Shown: positions 45,835 to 57,627, counted from the first letter of the stretch. The stretch: 64,000 nucleotides of DNA from Ceratorhiza oryzae-sativae (GCA_030998015.1 JARWMV010000239.1:124001-188000), one strand, 5' to 3'. The notes: a model not told the origin generated them from the sequence alone. Made by a program: numbers and translations.

Positions 45835-47178
45835 ATGGCATCTGTGAAACAAGAGTCTGACTTGACTATGGTGGATTTGTCCTCGGCTCCAGCATCTGGT
45901 CCAGCTCCAGCTCCTAGTCGACCGACAAAAGGCTCTTTCAAGTTTAAGAATTGGGACGAACACTTGCTAAATTTTCTAGAGGCTGTGAGATGGTCCGAAA
46001 GCACACTCCCTCGAGTATCTGATAGCTTCTAGGCAGGGCTAGACCAAACAGCCCAAGCATTCAAACTTGATATGCTCGTTATGAGTCATCACAAGGAGAA
46101 ACGACTACTAGTGGCTTTGGAACAATTTTGCTCAACAGCACTGGTGGGAGACTTCTCCGCCGAATATTCCCCATCATCTAAACCGCATTCAGGGAAAACT
46201 GCTCTGTCGTCTGACGACGTAGAAATGACAGACGATGCACCAGCAGACTCGCTCGACGAAATCAAACGCCGGTACTTGCCCCCAAAGGTTTCGACGCCGA
46301 GTCAGGCAAGCAAGCATTTATTCATACGTCATAGCCACTTGAGACACCCCTTCCAAATTAGAACACAAAAGCCATATCTCGATTCCTCGCCGACGTCCGA
46401 TCCCGCACCGACCAAAGCAACCGAGACGAATTAATCCATCGGAAACCACCACCACCACCACCTCCTCCAATCACAGACCCCAACGCGAAACCCGGACCCG
46501 GAAACGGCTCAGCCCGCACAGACGCCGTCAAACTTAACCGAGACGTCCAAATGAAATACGACATTGTGAAAAACGAAGACGGGCCGCTGGGAAAAACTGT
46601 CAAGTCTAACACGGGTCAGGACCAGACTCAACGAGCGAGGCCGAGCACCGAGGCTGTTTCACGGGCTGCGTTCAACCAGCGATTCGAGGCGATAGAATCG
46701 CATTTGGCGCTGAAATATGGTGGGTTTACCATTTGCCGAGGAGGGAGGGGAGGAGGGGAGGAGAGGCGCTGGTTGAGATATTAACCGTGATTCCAAGTAC
46801 CCGCGCCTCCGGCTGACTTTATGCTCCGTGTCAAACATATCGAAGAGCATATTATTAGACTCGAGAAGGAGTACCCGCCATGGGCTGCGCTTCACTTTAA
46901 TCAGCCCCGCCGAGGCGTAAGCTCGCTTCCCCAATTTTCTCACCAATTGATTTTTACATATTCTCCCAGTGGCCGCCGCCACCACGCGAGTCGATTATCG
47001 TAATCCCGACTCACCTGACATCATCGACCCGCGAAACCAGCCGCCCGAGAACACGCCAGACGAGGAGCCAGCGCGCGGCAAAGGCAAAGCCCGAGGAGGC
47101 GGCCGACAAGAATCCAGCCTTCTCCGAGCCGCACTCGACAAGCTCCAAGTCCAAAAAGCGCTCGAGGGAGACATGTAA
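45835..47178 (+). CDS. MBIP-like protein (possible ATAC-type histone acetyltransferase subunit)
   Basis: ATG 45835 gives MASVKQESDLTMVDLSS, then FKFKNWDEHLLNFLEA joined to AGLDQTAQAFKLDMLVMSHH. A later exon has FLADVRSRTDQSNRDELIHR, a run of seven Pro, then GNGSARTDAVKLNRDVQMKY, NQRFEAIESHLALKY, and after an intron FMLRVKHIEEHIIRLEKEYP. The order Ser-Ala-Arg-Thr-Asp-Ala, then IExHL, then RxKxxExxIxxLE is that of animal MBIP, a scaffold subunit of the ATAC complex. The assignment is by this pattern. Near 46917-46978 the frame changes at an intron: the last exon, with SSLLRAALDKLQVQKALEGD and stop at 47178, needs one more base than the plain GT donor gives. Confidence 0.6.
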
Positions 47179-47508
47179 AAAAAAAATCCCATCCGGGCTC
47201 GATCATGATATTAGCGCTTCGTGTAGTCTAAAATGGACCTGATTCGGGATCAATAAGCGCACGCGCTGGGCGACGTACCTAATCTGACGCGCACAGCCAA
47301 GATCGACAGCTTGTTTGGGAGACATTGACAACTGAAGTCGGTAGTCTCGGCCACGTCGATCAGGCTCCGCTATCATTGACATTCATCTCGCGTCTGTCGC
47401 ACAGCAATGATCGACTCGTCAGAAGCTGGGCGCCAAATAACCGCCGCCGACGTTCAGTCCGATCGATCGAATTTCCAAGGGTCAACTGGTTTGGTGCCGA
47501 CCACGATC
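47179..47508. other. Intergenic region and RPR2 promoter
   Basis: It starts with an A9 tract just after the MBIP-like stop. An in-frame upstream start at 47407 would extend RPR2 by 34 residues, but the added part is not family-like, so I treat it as 5' UTR. Confidence 0.4.
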
Positions 47509-48272
47509 ATGGGCAAAAAGAACAAGAGCAAGGACGACAAGGACAGCGGCCCCCCAACGACGGTGCCGAACAGGGATATCATGCAGCGAATGAACTTTTT
47601 GTACCAAGCGAGCGTGTGCCTGCAGAACGCGGCTGACCGTACACCGTCGGGATCGAAGGTCGCGGAACGCGGAAACGAGGTCATGCGCCGACTGGCGCGC
47701 AAGCACGTGAAGACGCTCAAGAGCATCTCGAACGGGGCCGTGGTGAAAATGTACGTGCCTCTCCCTCGGGGTTCCACGCGGACACGTCTTGGTCCGCAGT
47801 ACGAGCCCATTTATTCATTCATATGCTTGGCATAGCGACCCGAATATCAAGCGCGTGCTTTGTAAACGGTGTAGCACGATTCTCGTTCCTGGATCCACTG
47901 CTTCCGTGCGGATCAAGAGTGAGTCTATTGTGTATATGCGTATGGAGCGGACTGGTCTCATCTCTGGGCTCCCAACGACACCCAGCATCCGGGCCGCACG
48001 GAAAAATCGTGTCCTACAGTTGCTTCTCGTGCCAGGAGCGCAGGGTCATCCCAGCGCCTCCGACCAAGTCCCTTGGCAATTCAACACAAGAGAACGAGGC
48101 TAGTGAACTATTGCCTAGAGACACCCAAGCGCCAGGGGCGAGCACGACCCAGGCGCAGGTCGGACGAGCGGCTCGGAGATCAAAGCAAGCACGTGTGCTG
48201 CCGTTTTTCGCACGAATGGATGCCGGACATGTGGTGTACAGAGGCTCGGAACGCGTGGATGACGCGGCGTGA
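47509..48272 (+). CDS. RPR2: RPR2/RPP21/SNM1-type RNase P/MRP subunit
   Basis: A zinc-ribbon subunit of ribonuclease P (or MRP), which trims the 5' end of pre-tRNAs. MGKKNKSKDDKDSG is followed by NRDIMQRMNFLYQASVCLQN and ARKHVKTLKSISNGAVVKM, the two helices that bind the RNA-protein core. After an intron comes DPNIKRVLCKRCSTILVPGS with Cys-x2-Cys, then after another VSYSCFSCQERRVIPAP with the second Cys-x2-Cys. The tail has ARVLPFFARMDAGHVVYRGS and stops at 48270-48272. The two introns (47750-47840 and 47921-47987, approximate) keep the frame. It is longer at the C-terminus than most RPR2 proteins, with a low-complexity stretch between ribbon and tail. Confidence 0.9.
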
Positions 48273-48506
48273 TGCCGGCTCAGTCTTACGAGATCGTCAC
48301 AGACTAGATGTGGAGCGACCATGCCGCATGTGGAGCGTATATCGCGCTGGGCCAGTGTAGATATGGGTGTGGGAAATTAGAGCAGTTTGTATTTGAGTGT
48401 ATGGATCAGACACTTTATGGCGAAGATGATGTGTTGCTACATAGACTGGATGGGATGAGGTAGAAAGAAGGAACGAAAAAGGACAAGGCAAGGGCCGAGA
48501 CGTACA

Positions 48507-49434
48507 CTACATTCTCGAGAGGGGAAGGTCTAACCAAAGCAGAGGAAACTGAATACAAACGAAAGGCGGGTGACAAGACACCAAGACAGAGCGAAAAAAC
48601 ACCGGTGAAACAAGAGATGATCTGGTCGAAGCCTTATGGATATGCCGAGAACGAACTAGATGATGATGACGATGATGGGCGGGACGATTTTCCGATTGTG
48701 CGTTCGTACGCGACGGCACAGGTGAGGCGCGCACGGGAGGGCACGGGAGCGGGCGGTCGGATTTGAGGGCTGCCAAGCGGGCTCGCCATGCATCTGGGTG
48801 CGTGCAAAGCAGAACCGCAGCAAGGACGAGGAATCGTAGAGTTCTTGTGCCGCGTGCGGGTTCGGGCTGGACTCGGACGTGTCCGAGTCGTAGCCTGCGT
48901 GGCGGTTGTACGGGTTCGGAGACGCGGGCAACGAAGTGGTGTGGATGAATAGCGTTGTGCCCGATCGGCCCGGGGCGAGCTTGAGGGTGGCGACGAGCGC
49001 ACGTGAGGGTGTGGTGCACTGTCAGCAGAGCCGTCAGCATCGGACCAACCCATTATATCATTCTGACCACTCACGTTCCAGGCACCCGACTCGAATCGCC
49101 AGCGCAGGGGAATGGTCGAGCCAGAGATGTACATTTTGCGTGTGCGGCCGGAGCCGCTGGGCCGGAGCACGTCGTCCATGAGCATCTTTCCGTACGAGGT
49201 CGCGACGACGGTCTCGCCCGCCTCCTTTGCACGTTCTCTGTCGCGTGCCTCTCTGGGCCATGTTATTTGTGCGATTTGGGTGCGGCTGAGACTGTGGCCG
49301 ACGCGCGAGAGGGTGGTGACGCCGCGGGTGGTGAAGAGGGAGTAGGCGGGGGTGCCGTCTGCGTCGGAGAGGACGCCTTCGAGGAAGGATGCAGAGCTGA
49401 GGCGGAGGGCGGCGCTGACAGGAGGAAATGCCAT
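48507..49434 (-). CDS. DUF6593-like basidiomycete protein (tubby-like barrel; one frameshift)
   Basis: ATG 49434 gives MAFPPVSAALRLSSASFLEG, then VLSDADGTPAYSLFTTRG, a Thr-rich strand, AQITWPREA and a Lys/Arg stretch, and PLRWRFESGAWN. After an intron (donor gtgagt) it continues with TTPSRALVATLKLAPGRSGT, then LFIHTTSLPASPNPY. The run of short strands that ends in Trp-Arg and then a loop is the shape of the DUF6593 family common in agaricomycetes. Near 48833-48837 the frame needs one more base to give FLVLAAVLLCTHPDAWRARL, a hydrophobic end. Uncorrected, it ends at 48634. Function is unknown in the family. TATA-like ggatataatg lies near 49472-49481. Confidence 0.6.
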
Positions 49435-49475
49435 GGCGAGAGTGGTTGGGATTCGGAGAGCCAGGCGCCGCAGCA

Positions 49476-50241
49476 TTATATCCAGCTGCGGGGGCGAAAC
49501 TTTGGCACGACGAATGTGACCGAGTCACCCTGAGCGGTGTGAAATTCGACGACGATCCCAATCGGGCGCGCAATCAAACTGCCGCTTTTGCCAGGCCTGA
49601 TCCGGGCGCCAATCACCACCCCAGCAGTCTCAGTCTCAGTCACAGACACATACCCTGGCAACCTCTTGCCGTCCGCGCGCGTCCGGGCAGCCGACAGCGG
49701 CGGCCACAGCGACGAGCCGTGTCTGGGGGGTGGTCCATCGGGTTCTAGTTGAGCCCTGACCAATCGCGCGAGTCGACTAGCGCGGTCAGCCCCAACCAGC
49801 CTGGGCGTGTGCTTCCTCGATTCATGCGGCCAAATGTTGTCCGTGCGCCCGGGCAAACCGCGGGCAAGAACCACCATTGGTGGACACCCCGAGCGCTGGC
49901 CGAATGCCGAGTCCGAGCACCATCGGAGTCACTCTGACCAATGCGGCCAGCGAGCCCCGCAGGGTCCCGGCTGCCTTTTCCAGCGCGATCACACGCCGCA
50001 CCACATAATTACGCACATCGTCCTGCCGCACACGCTGACTCGCCGAGTCTTTCATTCCAGGAACCCGATCCCTATACATAGAAGCCCTCCGGTCGGTCCT
50101 ATGTCTTTCCGGTCGATGTTCCCGCGGGCCCATTTCATGCGGGCCCTCACCCAGCCTATCCGCACGTGTTCTGACGATACGCGCCCGTCGCAAGCGAGAT
50201 TGCCAGTCGTGTGTTTCATAAACATACGCCACATGTGCCAT
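49476..50241 (-). CDS. Unresolved coding-looking region, unrecognised
   Basis: Two minus-strand frames look protein-like. One (49822-50241) starts with ATG at 50241 and has MKDSASQRVRQDDVRNYVVR, VIALEKAAGTLRGSLAAL. The other (49476-49877) ends GYVSVTETETAGVVIGARIR, SLIARPIGIVVEFHTAQGDS and VTFVVPKFRPRSWI. A gtgtcc...acgcccag intron of about 90 bp could join them in frame. I recognise no domain. The stop overlaps the TATA-like box of the DUF6593-like gene, so two minus-strand genes would be packed very tightly. The high GC content produces open frames on the opposite strand too, so this may not be a gene. Confidence 0.3.
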
Positions 50242-51230
50242 GCCTCTCTGCTCTCGATGTGGAGGTGTCCGTGGCGTTTATCCTGTCCGAGCTCAGATTG
50301 GCAGCTGCAAGTTGCCATGGCGTAGATCATCGTCCGTCATGCTTTGCTAGGTGACCGACTGATATCACACATGTCCGTTCAGCTTTGTCTTTTCGTTTGG
50401 GACAGCAATATAGCCACTGATTAGTGAATCTCTCCGCCTTGCCAAGTGGCCGCACATGCATCCACATGGTTCTCTGCACCCTTAGCGCTCATATTAATCC
50501 CGGACTTTGATTGCGATACCGCCGGCAGGTATACCAAGGCTCACAGCACGAACTTTGATGCTTTCATTAGGCCCAATGGGTAACATGCCCGAGCACTGAA
50601 AGTCGCCGCACGAGGGTAGCAAGCCGCTCTCGCCAGGGATCACAAGGGCACAAGTGGGAACACGTTAAATTACTTGAATGGTGAGGTATTCAGGTGATTC
50701 AACTTCCGCCCGTGTCGGAATCGCATTTCGTTGGGTCTGCATCAACACGGAAAACTTCTGTAATATTTTACGTTGGATTATGCAACGAACTGGAGCTTGG
50801 CACATCCGGTGAATAGAAAGAGCATACACGTCGCCGAACAAATTAGAAGGCGCAGGTTGAGACATGTAAGACGTCTAGCAATAATAGCCTAGCTGCATTC
50901 CGTCCAAGATGTACAAGGTTCGGAAAAAGCAATTTCAGCTGTCCCTATCCTCCAAAATATGGAATATCCTCGGAGAATAAGCCAAGGCGGGTTCACCGTT
51001 ATCCGCATCGTCTTTTTTGCTCTAAACGTTTGAACACTGAATAGATCGGCGCTCAGTCAGGGACATGGGTCGAGCCTGAGAATCCATCGGAAGTCGTATT
51101 TTACTCAATGACAACGGCGGCGCTTGCGGGGTTGGATCCTTGTTGTGATCACGTGCGTCGGAGAGACGCGCCACACTCACTTCTTGTCCACCATCCCTGT
51201 TTGACGCGTTTGCTTGTCTCTATCGCAACC
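50242..51230. other. Intergenic region and CHZ1 promoter
   Basis: About 1 kb with only short open frames. A minus-strand frame of 92 codons (50052-50330) overlaps its left end. An in-frame upstream start at 51108 would extend CHZ1 by 41 residues that look like 5' UTR. No repeat or RNA gene is seen. Confidence 0.4.
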
Positions 51231-51776
51231 ATGTCGGATGTAACAATGAAAAAGCCCGATGAGTCAGTTGACCCAGATGCTGGTGGTATATTACCGCGTA
51301 CTAATGTCATTTTTCGCCTTGGCGTTTGGCCTTGATTAGGGAAACGACTACGGGCGCTACTACTCAGACCATTACTACAACCAGCAACCTGGATTCGTCT
51401 CCTGTGGGAAAGGGAAAAGAGAAGCAGCATGAAGATGATTCTATGGAAGTAGAGGATGAGGATGAGGACGAGGACGAGGAGGAAGATGAGGATGAGGAAG
51501 AGGAGGAGGATGACGATGCAGAAGATGTCAGTACTCGCTCATTTCTCCCTTTGCTAGCCCACGACCCGGAATCGTGCATTTATCGCTTCACATCGACATA
51601 CCGATATCCAGAAACGCTAACGGCCCCGATCACAGTTCTCTGAGATTAACCCAGACGCAATTATCCCATCTGGTGGCAGACGCTCGCTCCGTAACCGCCA
51701 ACCAATCGATTATTCGTCCAAGGAGGCAATGGCCAAGGCCGGAATCGACCCGTCCAACATAGACGACGACGAATGA
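51231..51776 (+). CDS. CHZ1: Histone H2A.Z-specific chaperone CHZ1
   Basis: CHZ1 carries H2A.Z-H2B dimers and hands them to the SWR1 remodeller. MSDVTMKKPDESVDPDAG (ATG 51231) precedes a short intron. Exon two has a Thr-rich part and a long acidic tract of nearly pure Glu/Asp (about 51441-51528). The last exon gives FSEINPDAIIPSGGRRSLRN and RQPIDYSSKEAMAKAGIDPS, matching the CHZ motif (hydrophobic, GGRR, RxxxIDY). It ends with NIDDDE at 51776. Exon one ends in phase one but exon two needs phase two, so one base seems to be missing, or the first intron uses unusual ends. Confidence 0.85.
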
Positions 51777-52087
51777 TCGGGCGCTTATCTTTGGGGGGTG
51801 GTTGCTCTTGGGCATAAAAAAGTCGTGGATTCACCGTTGTTGCGGTCGTTTTGGTGTACGATGGTGTAGATTAAGGCGTTTTTATGCGATTTTTATGAAT
51901 GGATTCGATGCGTATCGCGACTCGGTTGTGGCTGGGATACAGGGATGATCATCACTTGGCGGTTCTGCGTTCCACCTCACTTGCGTAAACCCTTGCGAGA
52001 TCATGTACACACGGCATTTACATTGTACACGCCACATCGAGCTAGCAGCTACCCAGACAAGAAAGGCCTTACGCCATCGTGATGACA

Positions 52088-53049
52088 CTAGTGGCAAGCC
52101 ATTCCCTTGCCTCCAACCCCAGCGTTGTTCAAAACAGCCTCGGCATCCATTTGAGCCCCAAAAATATAGTGACCGAGCGAGGCTCCAATGACGACGGCGA
52201 GGATAAGGTATGCCTGCAAAATTAAACGCCCATGACGATCGAGAACCTAAACCTTGTGTGGTAGATCTCACGTTGTATGTCATAAAAACGAGCTAGATAC
52301 GCCACGGCGGGACAGTCAGTCCCGCTGATCTACCTTCCAGTCACCGAACTCGACTTGCCATCAAGAAGAACGAGAGGAAAACAGAAACTCCGTACAACGT
52401 GGCCCGCGCCAGCCTATCAGCCGGGGACAAATTCGAGCTAGAACTTACGGTCAGTCATCCACGTACACGCCGAATCCGCAGTCCCGAGCCCGAGCCTGAG
52501 TCCGCAGTCCAGCCCCGAAGCCCGAATCCAGTTTTGGGACCTAAAAAGAAAGAGCAACAAACCCAAAGCAACTTACAGAGAAGGTTGCTTTAGTGCCCGT
52601 GGATTCAGCGGCGACTCTTCGTCTGCTGGGGTGTCGAGGACACTCGCCTTGCCTTTGGAGATCGAGCGCGCGATGCGAACGTCCAAGATGGTTTGAGCAC
52701 GGCGAAGCCATTCGTACCCTACCCCGAGTGCAACGATCACGAGAAATGAGAGCAAGAATGTAAAGGTTGAGGAAATGTGCTAAGTTGGCGTTAGTAACGT
52801 TGATCACGCAGATCATGCGGCTAGGATCTGTGTGGCGTACCCAGCTCTTAAACACGACGCATGTGTCGACGATTCTGGGGTCGGGTAAGAGTTTAGGTTG
52901 GTTAGATTGAGGCGATTGTTGGGCGAGCCAACGTACTGTGTGTTCCACAGCATATGCATAGAGCATTTTGGCCCCATGTCCATGCCGCCATGCCCGCCGT
53001 GGTCCATACCGCCGTGGCCCATATCCATATGATGCATCGAGTGATCCAT
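52088..53049 (-). CDS. CTR: CTR-family copper transporter (Ctr2/Ctr3-like)
   Basis: A trimeric Cu(I) channel. MDHSMHHMDMGHGGMDHGGH opens a Met/His-rich N-terminus that binds copper. MLWNTQIVDTCVVFKSWHIS leads into TM1 (STFTFLLSFLVIVALGVGYE), a cytosolic loop ends QPSL, then LARATLYGVSVFLSFFLM joins LVFMTYN. This forms TM2 with the copper-pore motif MLVFM (MxxxM). TM3 is AYLILAVVIGASLGHYIF with the GxxxG packing motif. The end is VLNNAGVGGKGMACH, stop at 52088. Five exons. The intron inside the MxxxM motif (52303-52358) starts GCAAGT, a GC-AG intron. The longest intron (near 52424-52581) holds repeated cgggctcggg-like sequence. Confidence 0.93.
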
Positions 53050-53313
53050 TCTTGGTAGTGTTTTCGAGGTGTTAGATCACTGTTGGCTTGGAGTGGAGCG
53101 TAGTGACAGTCGTTGCTGTGGGAATACCGACCATCACGTGTGCTTTATAGCACCATTGAGCGCCTGCGAGTGCGGCCGAGTGCGGCTAGTTCTTATCTTG
53201 GTGGTGTGAGGGGCTGTTCTGGCGTGGAACGGGACAACAAAAACGTGCTGCGCATGGTGGGGTGATATAAGCATAGATACAGGTACAGGGGCTCATTTGT
53301 CCGAAACTGTTCC

Positions 53314-53942
53314 TCATGAATCATCCGCAGACCAAGCGTTCTCCTTTACGATACGTTCTTTCTCTACAATGTACTTTCCTATGAGGTTCTTATCGGTGAA
53401 GAGGTGTCCAAGTTTCAAGTCGGCGCAAAAATAGCTCACCCTCTTTGTATTTCTGAGCAGCTCATGCGCCTTCAAGTATGTCCATCCTATCGTTGTTCCA
53501 CATCCCATACAGTAAATGTCGGCTACTGTGTGTATCCAGTCCTAACAGAGGGAATTCAGCGCAAATTACGATTGTCTCGCTATTGAGAGGCGCAAAAATC
53601 ACTCACAATAGTTGCCTCCCTTCAGACTTTCCGATTTTCACATTGATAACCGAATGCATGAGACTGCCACCATATTTTACGGTTATTACCACAATCCTTT
53701 GGAAGGCGCCTAGCGCAAACTCACTATGCAGCTCCCTCGCGTCCAGAGAATGATTTCGACACCAGCTCATCTTGTAACGCCTGAGGAACAAACAGAGTGA
53801 GCTTGTTCGTCGGTTCTGTGATCGTGACACGCACCAGAGGTGCCGAACATTTTAAACAGCAATATGATGGGCGGTCATGAAAGATCGAAACCACTTCGTC
53901 GGGGTTGGTAGTTGCGTATACGATGCTCTTTCGGCTGGGCAT
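53314..53942 (-). CDS. Yippee-family zinc-binding protein (one frameshift)
   Basis: Yippee proteins have one zinc-binding fold (two Cys-x2-Cys pairs); one member, MOH1 in yeast, is linked to survival in stationary phase. MPSRKSIVYATTN (ATG 53942) is followed by FHDRPSYCCLKCSAPL, then after an intron ALQDELVSKSFSGREGAA, AYLMHSVINVKIGKSEG and RQLLTG. The next exon needs one more base near 53528-53534 to read YHTVADIYCMGCGTTIGWTY, the strongly conserved second Cys pair (family motif TGxHTVxDIxC). After a last intron comes IGKYIVEKERIVKENAW and the stop at 53314. Without that base the frame stops early. Four short introns. Confidence 0.92.
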
Positions 53943-54356
53943 CGTGGTAAAAGGGATGTGGTTGAGATGTAATGTTCGCTATTATCTCGCGAGGAGGCTT
54001 ATTATATTGCGGCAGACCTCGCGGGCGTGCATCCCAGAAAGGTGATGTGGGATGAGAGCCGGGCTCCACTTCCCAGGCGCCGGATAACATCATGTAATAT
54101 AGGGGCACGTGGGCCCCTGACATCGCCACCGTTGCTCGTTCTGATTCGGACCTTGTGCGTTACCTCACTGAGCGACTGGTGTGTCAGCTAGGTTGCGTTT
54201 GTCCACGTAGCTGGGGTTGGATAAGTCTGACTCGTCTTTGTTACTTGTGCTAGGGTGCCTTGCTCTTTGGGGGTTGAGGGCTGCACGGACACGTATACCG
54301 CTGGTTACGCTATAAATACTCCTGGGTGACCGCGACTACTTGTGTACCAGAACAGG

Positions 54357-57300
54357 ATGGAATACCTTCGAAGCATCGGTTCTGCTGCTGCTTCAACCCT
54401 AATACAAAAATCTGGCCTTAACTTGCCATTCACCCTGGGGGAGCGGGTGAATAACGTCGGTGACACGATTTGGACGATTTATGATGCGACGAAAAAGGTA
54501 TGTAGAATTGTTTTTTTTTTTCCGAAGAAAAACTATATGTAAAAGTTTTCAGGACGATTCCAGTGCTGTATCTGTATTCGCTTTTGAAGCGACCGACCCA
54601 CAGCGACGAGACCTGTTTCCGCTAGCCAAGAATGCTTTGCGGAAGCTTCGTACGACTCGACATCCGGATATATTACGCTTCATCGATGTCGTTGAAACTG
54701 AAACCAGCATACATATTGTAACTGAACGGGTCCAACCCCTATGGGCTGCCCTGGAGCGATGGAACAACAAGCCGGCAAAGTCACGCGAGGAGTGGTTGAT
54801 ATGGGGTCTGCACCGAGTTTCTGTTAGTAGGTTGGGGGCACCTAACTTGCGATGCGCAGCTCATGAGATGTTCTAGACAGCACTTGGGTTCATCAATGAT
54901 GCGTGCCAATCTTCTCATGGCATGGTTCGAGTTGAATCCGTTTTCATCTCGCCTTCTGGTGAATGGAGACTCGGCGGGCTTGAGCTCATGAGTAATCCCA
55001 CTGACCCAGCCGCTGTGTTATACGTAAGTAGTGGCCCTAAATATTCGGATTTATTTGAATATTAGGTTGAGCACAGTCCATGGGCGATCGGGCACGAGCA
55101 TTCAGATGCCCTGAAGTCTACAAATCTGGGTGGAGCATTCTGAAAGAGTAAGACGTTTTTATCAACCCAAGGGTTTGCCTTTTGATTATTGTGCTCCTAT
55201 TTTAGACTCAATGTGGCCGCCATCGACGCGTATTCACTTGGAATTCTTATACACATTGTTTTCAACGTCAAGCGCGATTCGTATGACCAACTCCCTGAGA
55301 CAGCCAACCCACCTCATCCGCCTCCAACTCAAGCCCAGAAAGGTGCAATTCCTAATCCGTTGTTCCCACACTACAAGAAATTGCTCCATCCTACGGCTTC
55401 GGCTCGACTTGCGCCTTCGGCTTTCTTGGCTGCTGGCACTGCTCCCGGATCGTTCTTTGCAGAAAACCCATTGTTCCGTATATGCGAAGCGTTGGACGGG
55501 TTTGCACTCTCAAACGAATCCGAGAAGAATACTTTACTGAAGTGAGTTGGATACACGAACAAGGTACTGTACGTAGTAACAACCAGGTCAGGACGATCAA
55601 GGAATCGACGGCCTCTTTCCCATCTGAATTCACTCAACACAAGATACTACCCGCCCTCCTGAATTCGCTCAGCCATGGTGGCACCACTGCCAGTGCTATC
55701 CTCCCTGTTATCTTCGCTCTAGGAAAAGACCTCCCACCCACGGAATATACTGCAACCATCGTGGGCCCGGTGGTAAACTTGTTCGCAACACCAGATCGTG
55801 GTACACGCATGGCGTTATTGGATGGGTTGTCAGAGTTTGCAGACAAACTCGACAAGAATATGGTTGTGAATAAAGTGTGGCCTCACCTAGTGAGTTTTCT
55901 CTACGGCGCGACTTTGGCCATGGCTCAGCATATTGTTGCAGCAAACTGGTTTTACGGATACTGTGCCAGTGATCCGCGAGGCGACGGTCAGGTCAATTAT
56001 TCTGATATCAAGCAAGGTATACAGCCCACTCGCAGTATACACAATTCCTTATCGCTTATTTTCGGGTGTCAGCTATCTGATAGGATACTCAACAACGACC
56101 TTCTTCGACACCTCGCAAAGGCCCAGCTGGACACCGAACCGTCTATCCGAACAAACACCTGTATCCTTATCGGCCGGCTTGCGCCTTCTTTGGGCCCTAA
56201 TACGAAGGGAAAAGTTCTGGTTCCAGCATTTTCGCGAGCGATCAAGGATACTTTTGTGCATGCTCGAGTAGCCGGACTTATGGCCATGATGGCTAGTGTA
56301 GAGTGTTTTAGCGGAGAGGATATTGCAGCGAAGGTTCTACCGGCCATTACTGGATCACTCGTGGACAAGGAGAAGCTGGTACGAGATCAGGCGTTCAAGG
56401 CAATGGAGATGTTTGTGAAGAAGGTCGAGGTGTATGCGTCTACATTGGTGAGCGAATGATGGTTTCGCCTGAGGCTTTTTGGCTGATTAACGTATCGTAG
56501 CCCGAGACTGTGATCATCCAGAGAGTGCACAGTCGATGCCAGGAGGCATGCCGGCTTCCAACGGTTTGGTAACACTCCTGCTGCAACTGGCTCATCGGCC
56601 GCACTGGTGACCTCGGCGGCAGGGGGCAGCTGGCGCGCTGGCCGGCTGGGCTATTAGTTCCATAGGACGCAAGGTATGAAGGCTATCTAATTGAATATAG
56701 GCGATGATAGCTCATTCATGTAATTGATTCTAGCTTGCTACCTCAGAGGCGCAAGGAAATCTTGCGACCGCCCCATCTCTTGACCGTTCAGTGTCTGCGC
56801 CTCCACAATCATCGGACTCACGCTCTGGATCCGCCCATCCCTCACCGGCAGCATCCATTTCCGCCTTGCCAACTCACGGGAAAGCTATGCAATTAGGTGC
56901 GAAGCATTCCTCCAAAAGCCTACCCATTGACGACGGTGACGGCTGGGGTATGGACTCGAGCACTGGCGACGTGTCGCACGCGTGGGGAGATGGTGATTTA
57001 ATGGATGTTAATGCCGACGCTGATGATTGGGGTGCGTCATTCAGCTTTTAGACGAGTTTATCTGCTAATATTGGCGGTCTAGGTGCATTTGAAGAGGCTA
57101 CACCTGAACCGGTAAAGCCTGTCGTTTCGCCAAAACCAGTTCGTCAAGCCGTGCTTCCAACCAAATCACACTCAGCGGCGGTCCCCTCACGAGCCGGCAC
57201 CTTGTCTCCACCTAAAGCCAAACCACGGGCCTCTTCACCTCTTGCATCTCCGAGTGTCGGTGCATCGAATACGTGGGGGTCGTTTGAGGATGAAAAACCT

Positions 57301-57495
57301 ACAACGCCTGATGTGGCAGAGCCGGTCAAGAATATGAGCTTGGCTGGGTTAAGCAAGGAAGAGAAGGCAGCGGAGATGGCGAGGCGGAGAGAAGAACGCA
57401 AGCAGGTGAGGCCCCATGTTGTTGAGTGTCAAAGCGATAAATTAACATGCGGTTCATAGAAAATAGCACAACTCAAGGCTCAGAAGCAGTGCTGA
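54357..57495 (+). CDS. SCY1: SCY1-like pseudokinase with HEAT repeats (SCY1/CEX1-like)
   Basis: SCY1-like proteins act at the Golgi in COPI traffic and, in yeast Cex1, in tRNA export. MEYLRSIGSAAASTLIQ starts a kinase-like domain with FAFEATDPQRRDLFPLAKNA, IRFIDVVETET-type strands, and TALGFINDACQSSHGMVRVE, VFISPSGEWRLGGLEL. It has no catalytic Asp of the HRD type. SMGDRARAFRCPEVYKSGWS follows. HEAT repeats then run through IKESTASFPSEFTQHKILPA, LLNSLSHGGTTASAILPVIF, KLDKNMVVNKVWPHLV, PSIRTNTCILIGRLAPSLGP and VRDQAFKAMEMFVKKVEVYA. The C-terminal low-complexity part ends with KEEKAAEMARRREERKQ, then a coiled-coil tail and stop at 57495. A TATA-like tataaata is at 54311-54318. About nine introns; the frame holds at every junction checked. 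Confidence 0.92.
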
Positions 57496-57627
57496 GTTTG
57501 AGGCGACGTATGCCAGCAATGTGTCATATTTTAGTACAGAACGCTATAGAATTCCTAGTCATTACTGTATTGAACTCACAGTTTGAGTGGGTTCCTGCGA
57601 ACTCAGAACCATAGCCTAGGTAGCACT

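Noticed and set aside
49003..49533. Plus-strand open frame of 176 codons
   Set aside because: It is the shadow of the DUF6593-like gene on the minus strand, which has the family pattern, a TATA-like box and a proper intron.
55020..55140. Apparent frameshift in the SCY1-like gene
   Set aside because: Moving the acceptor to the gcacag before TCCATGGGC restores AVLY-SMGDRARAFRCPEVYK, so no base is missing.
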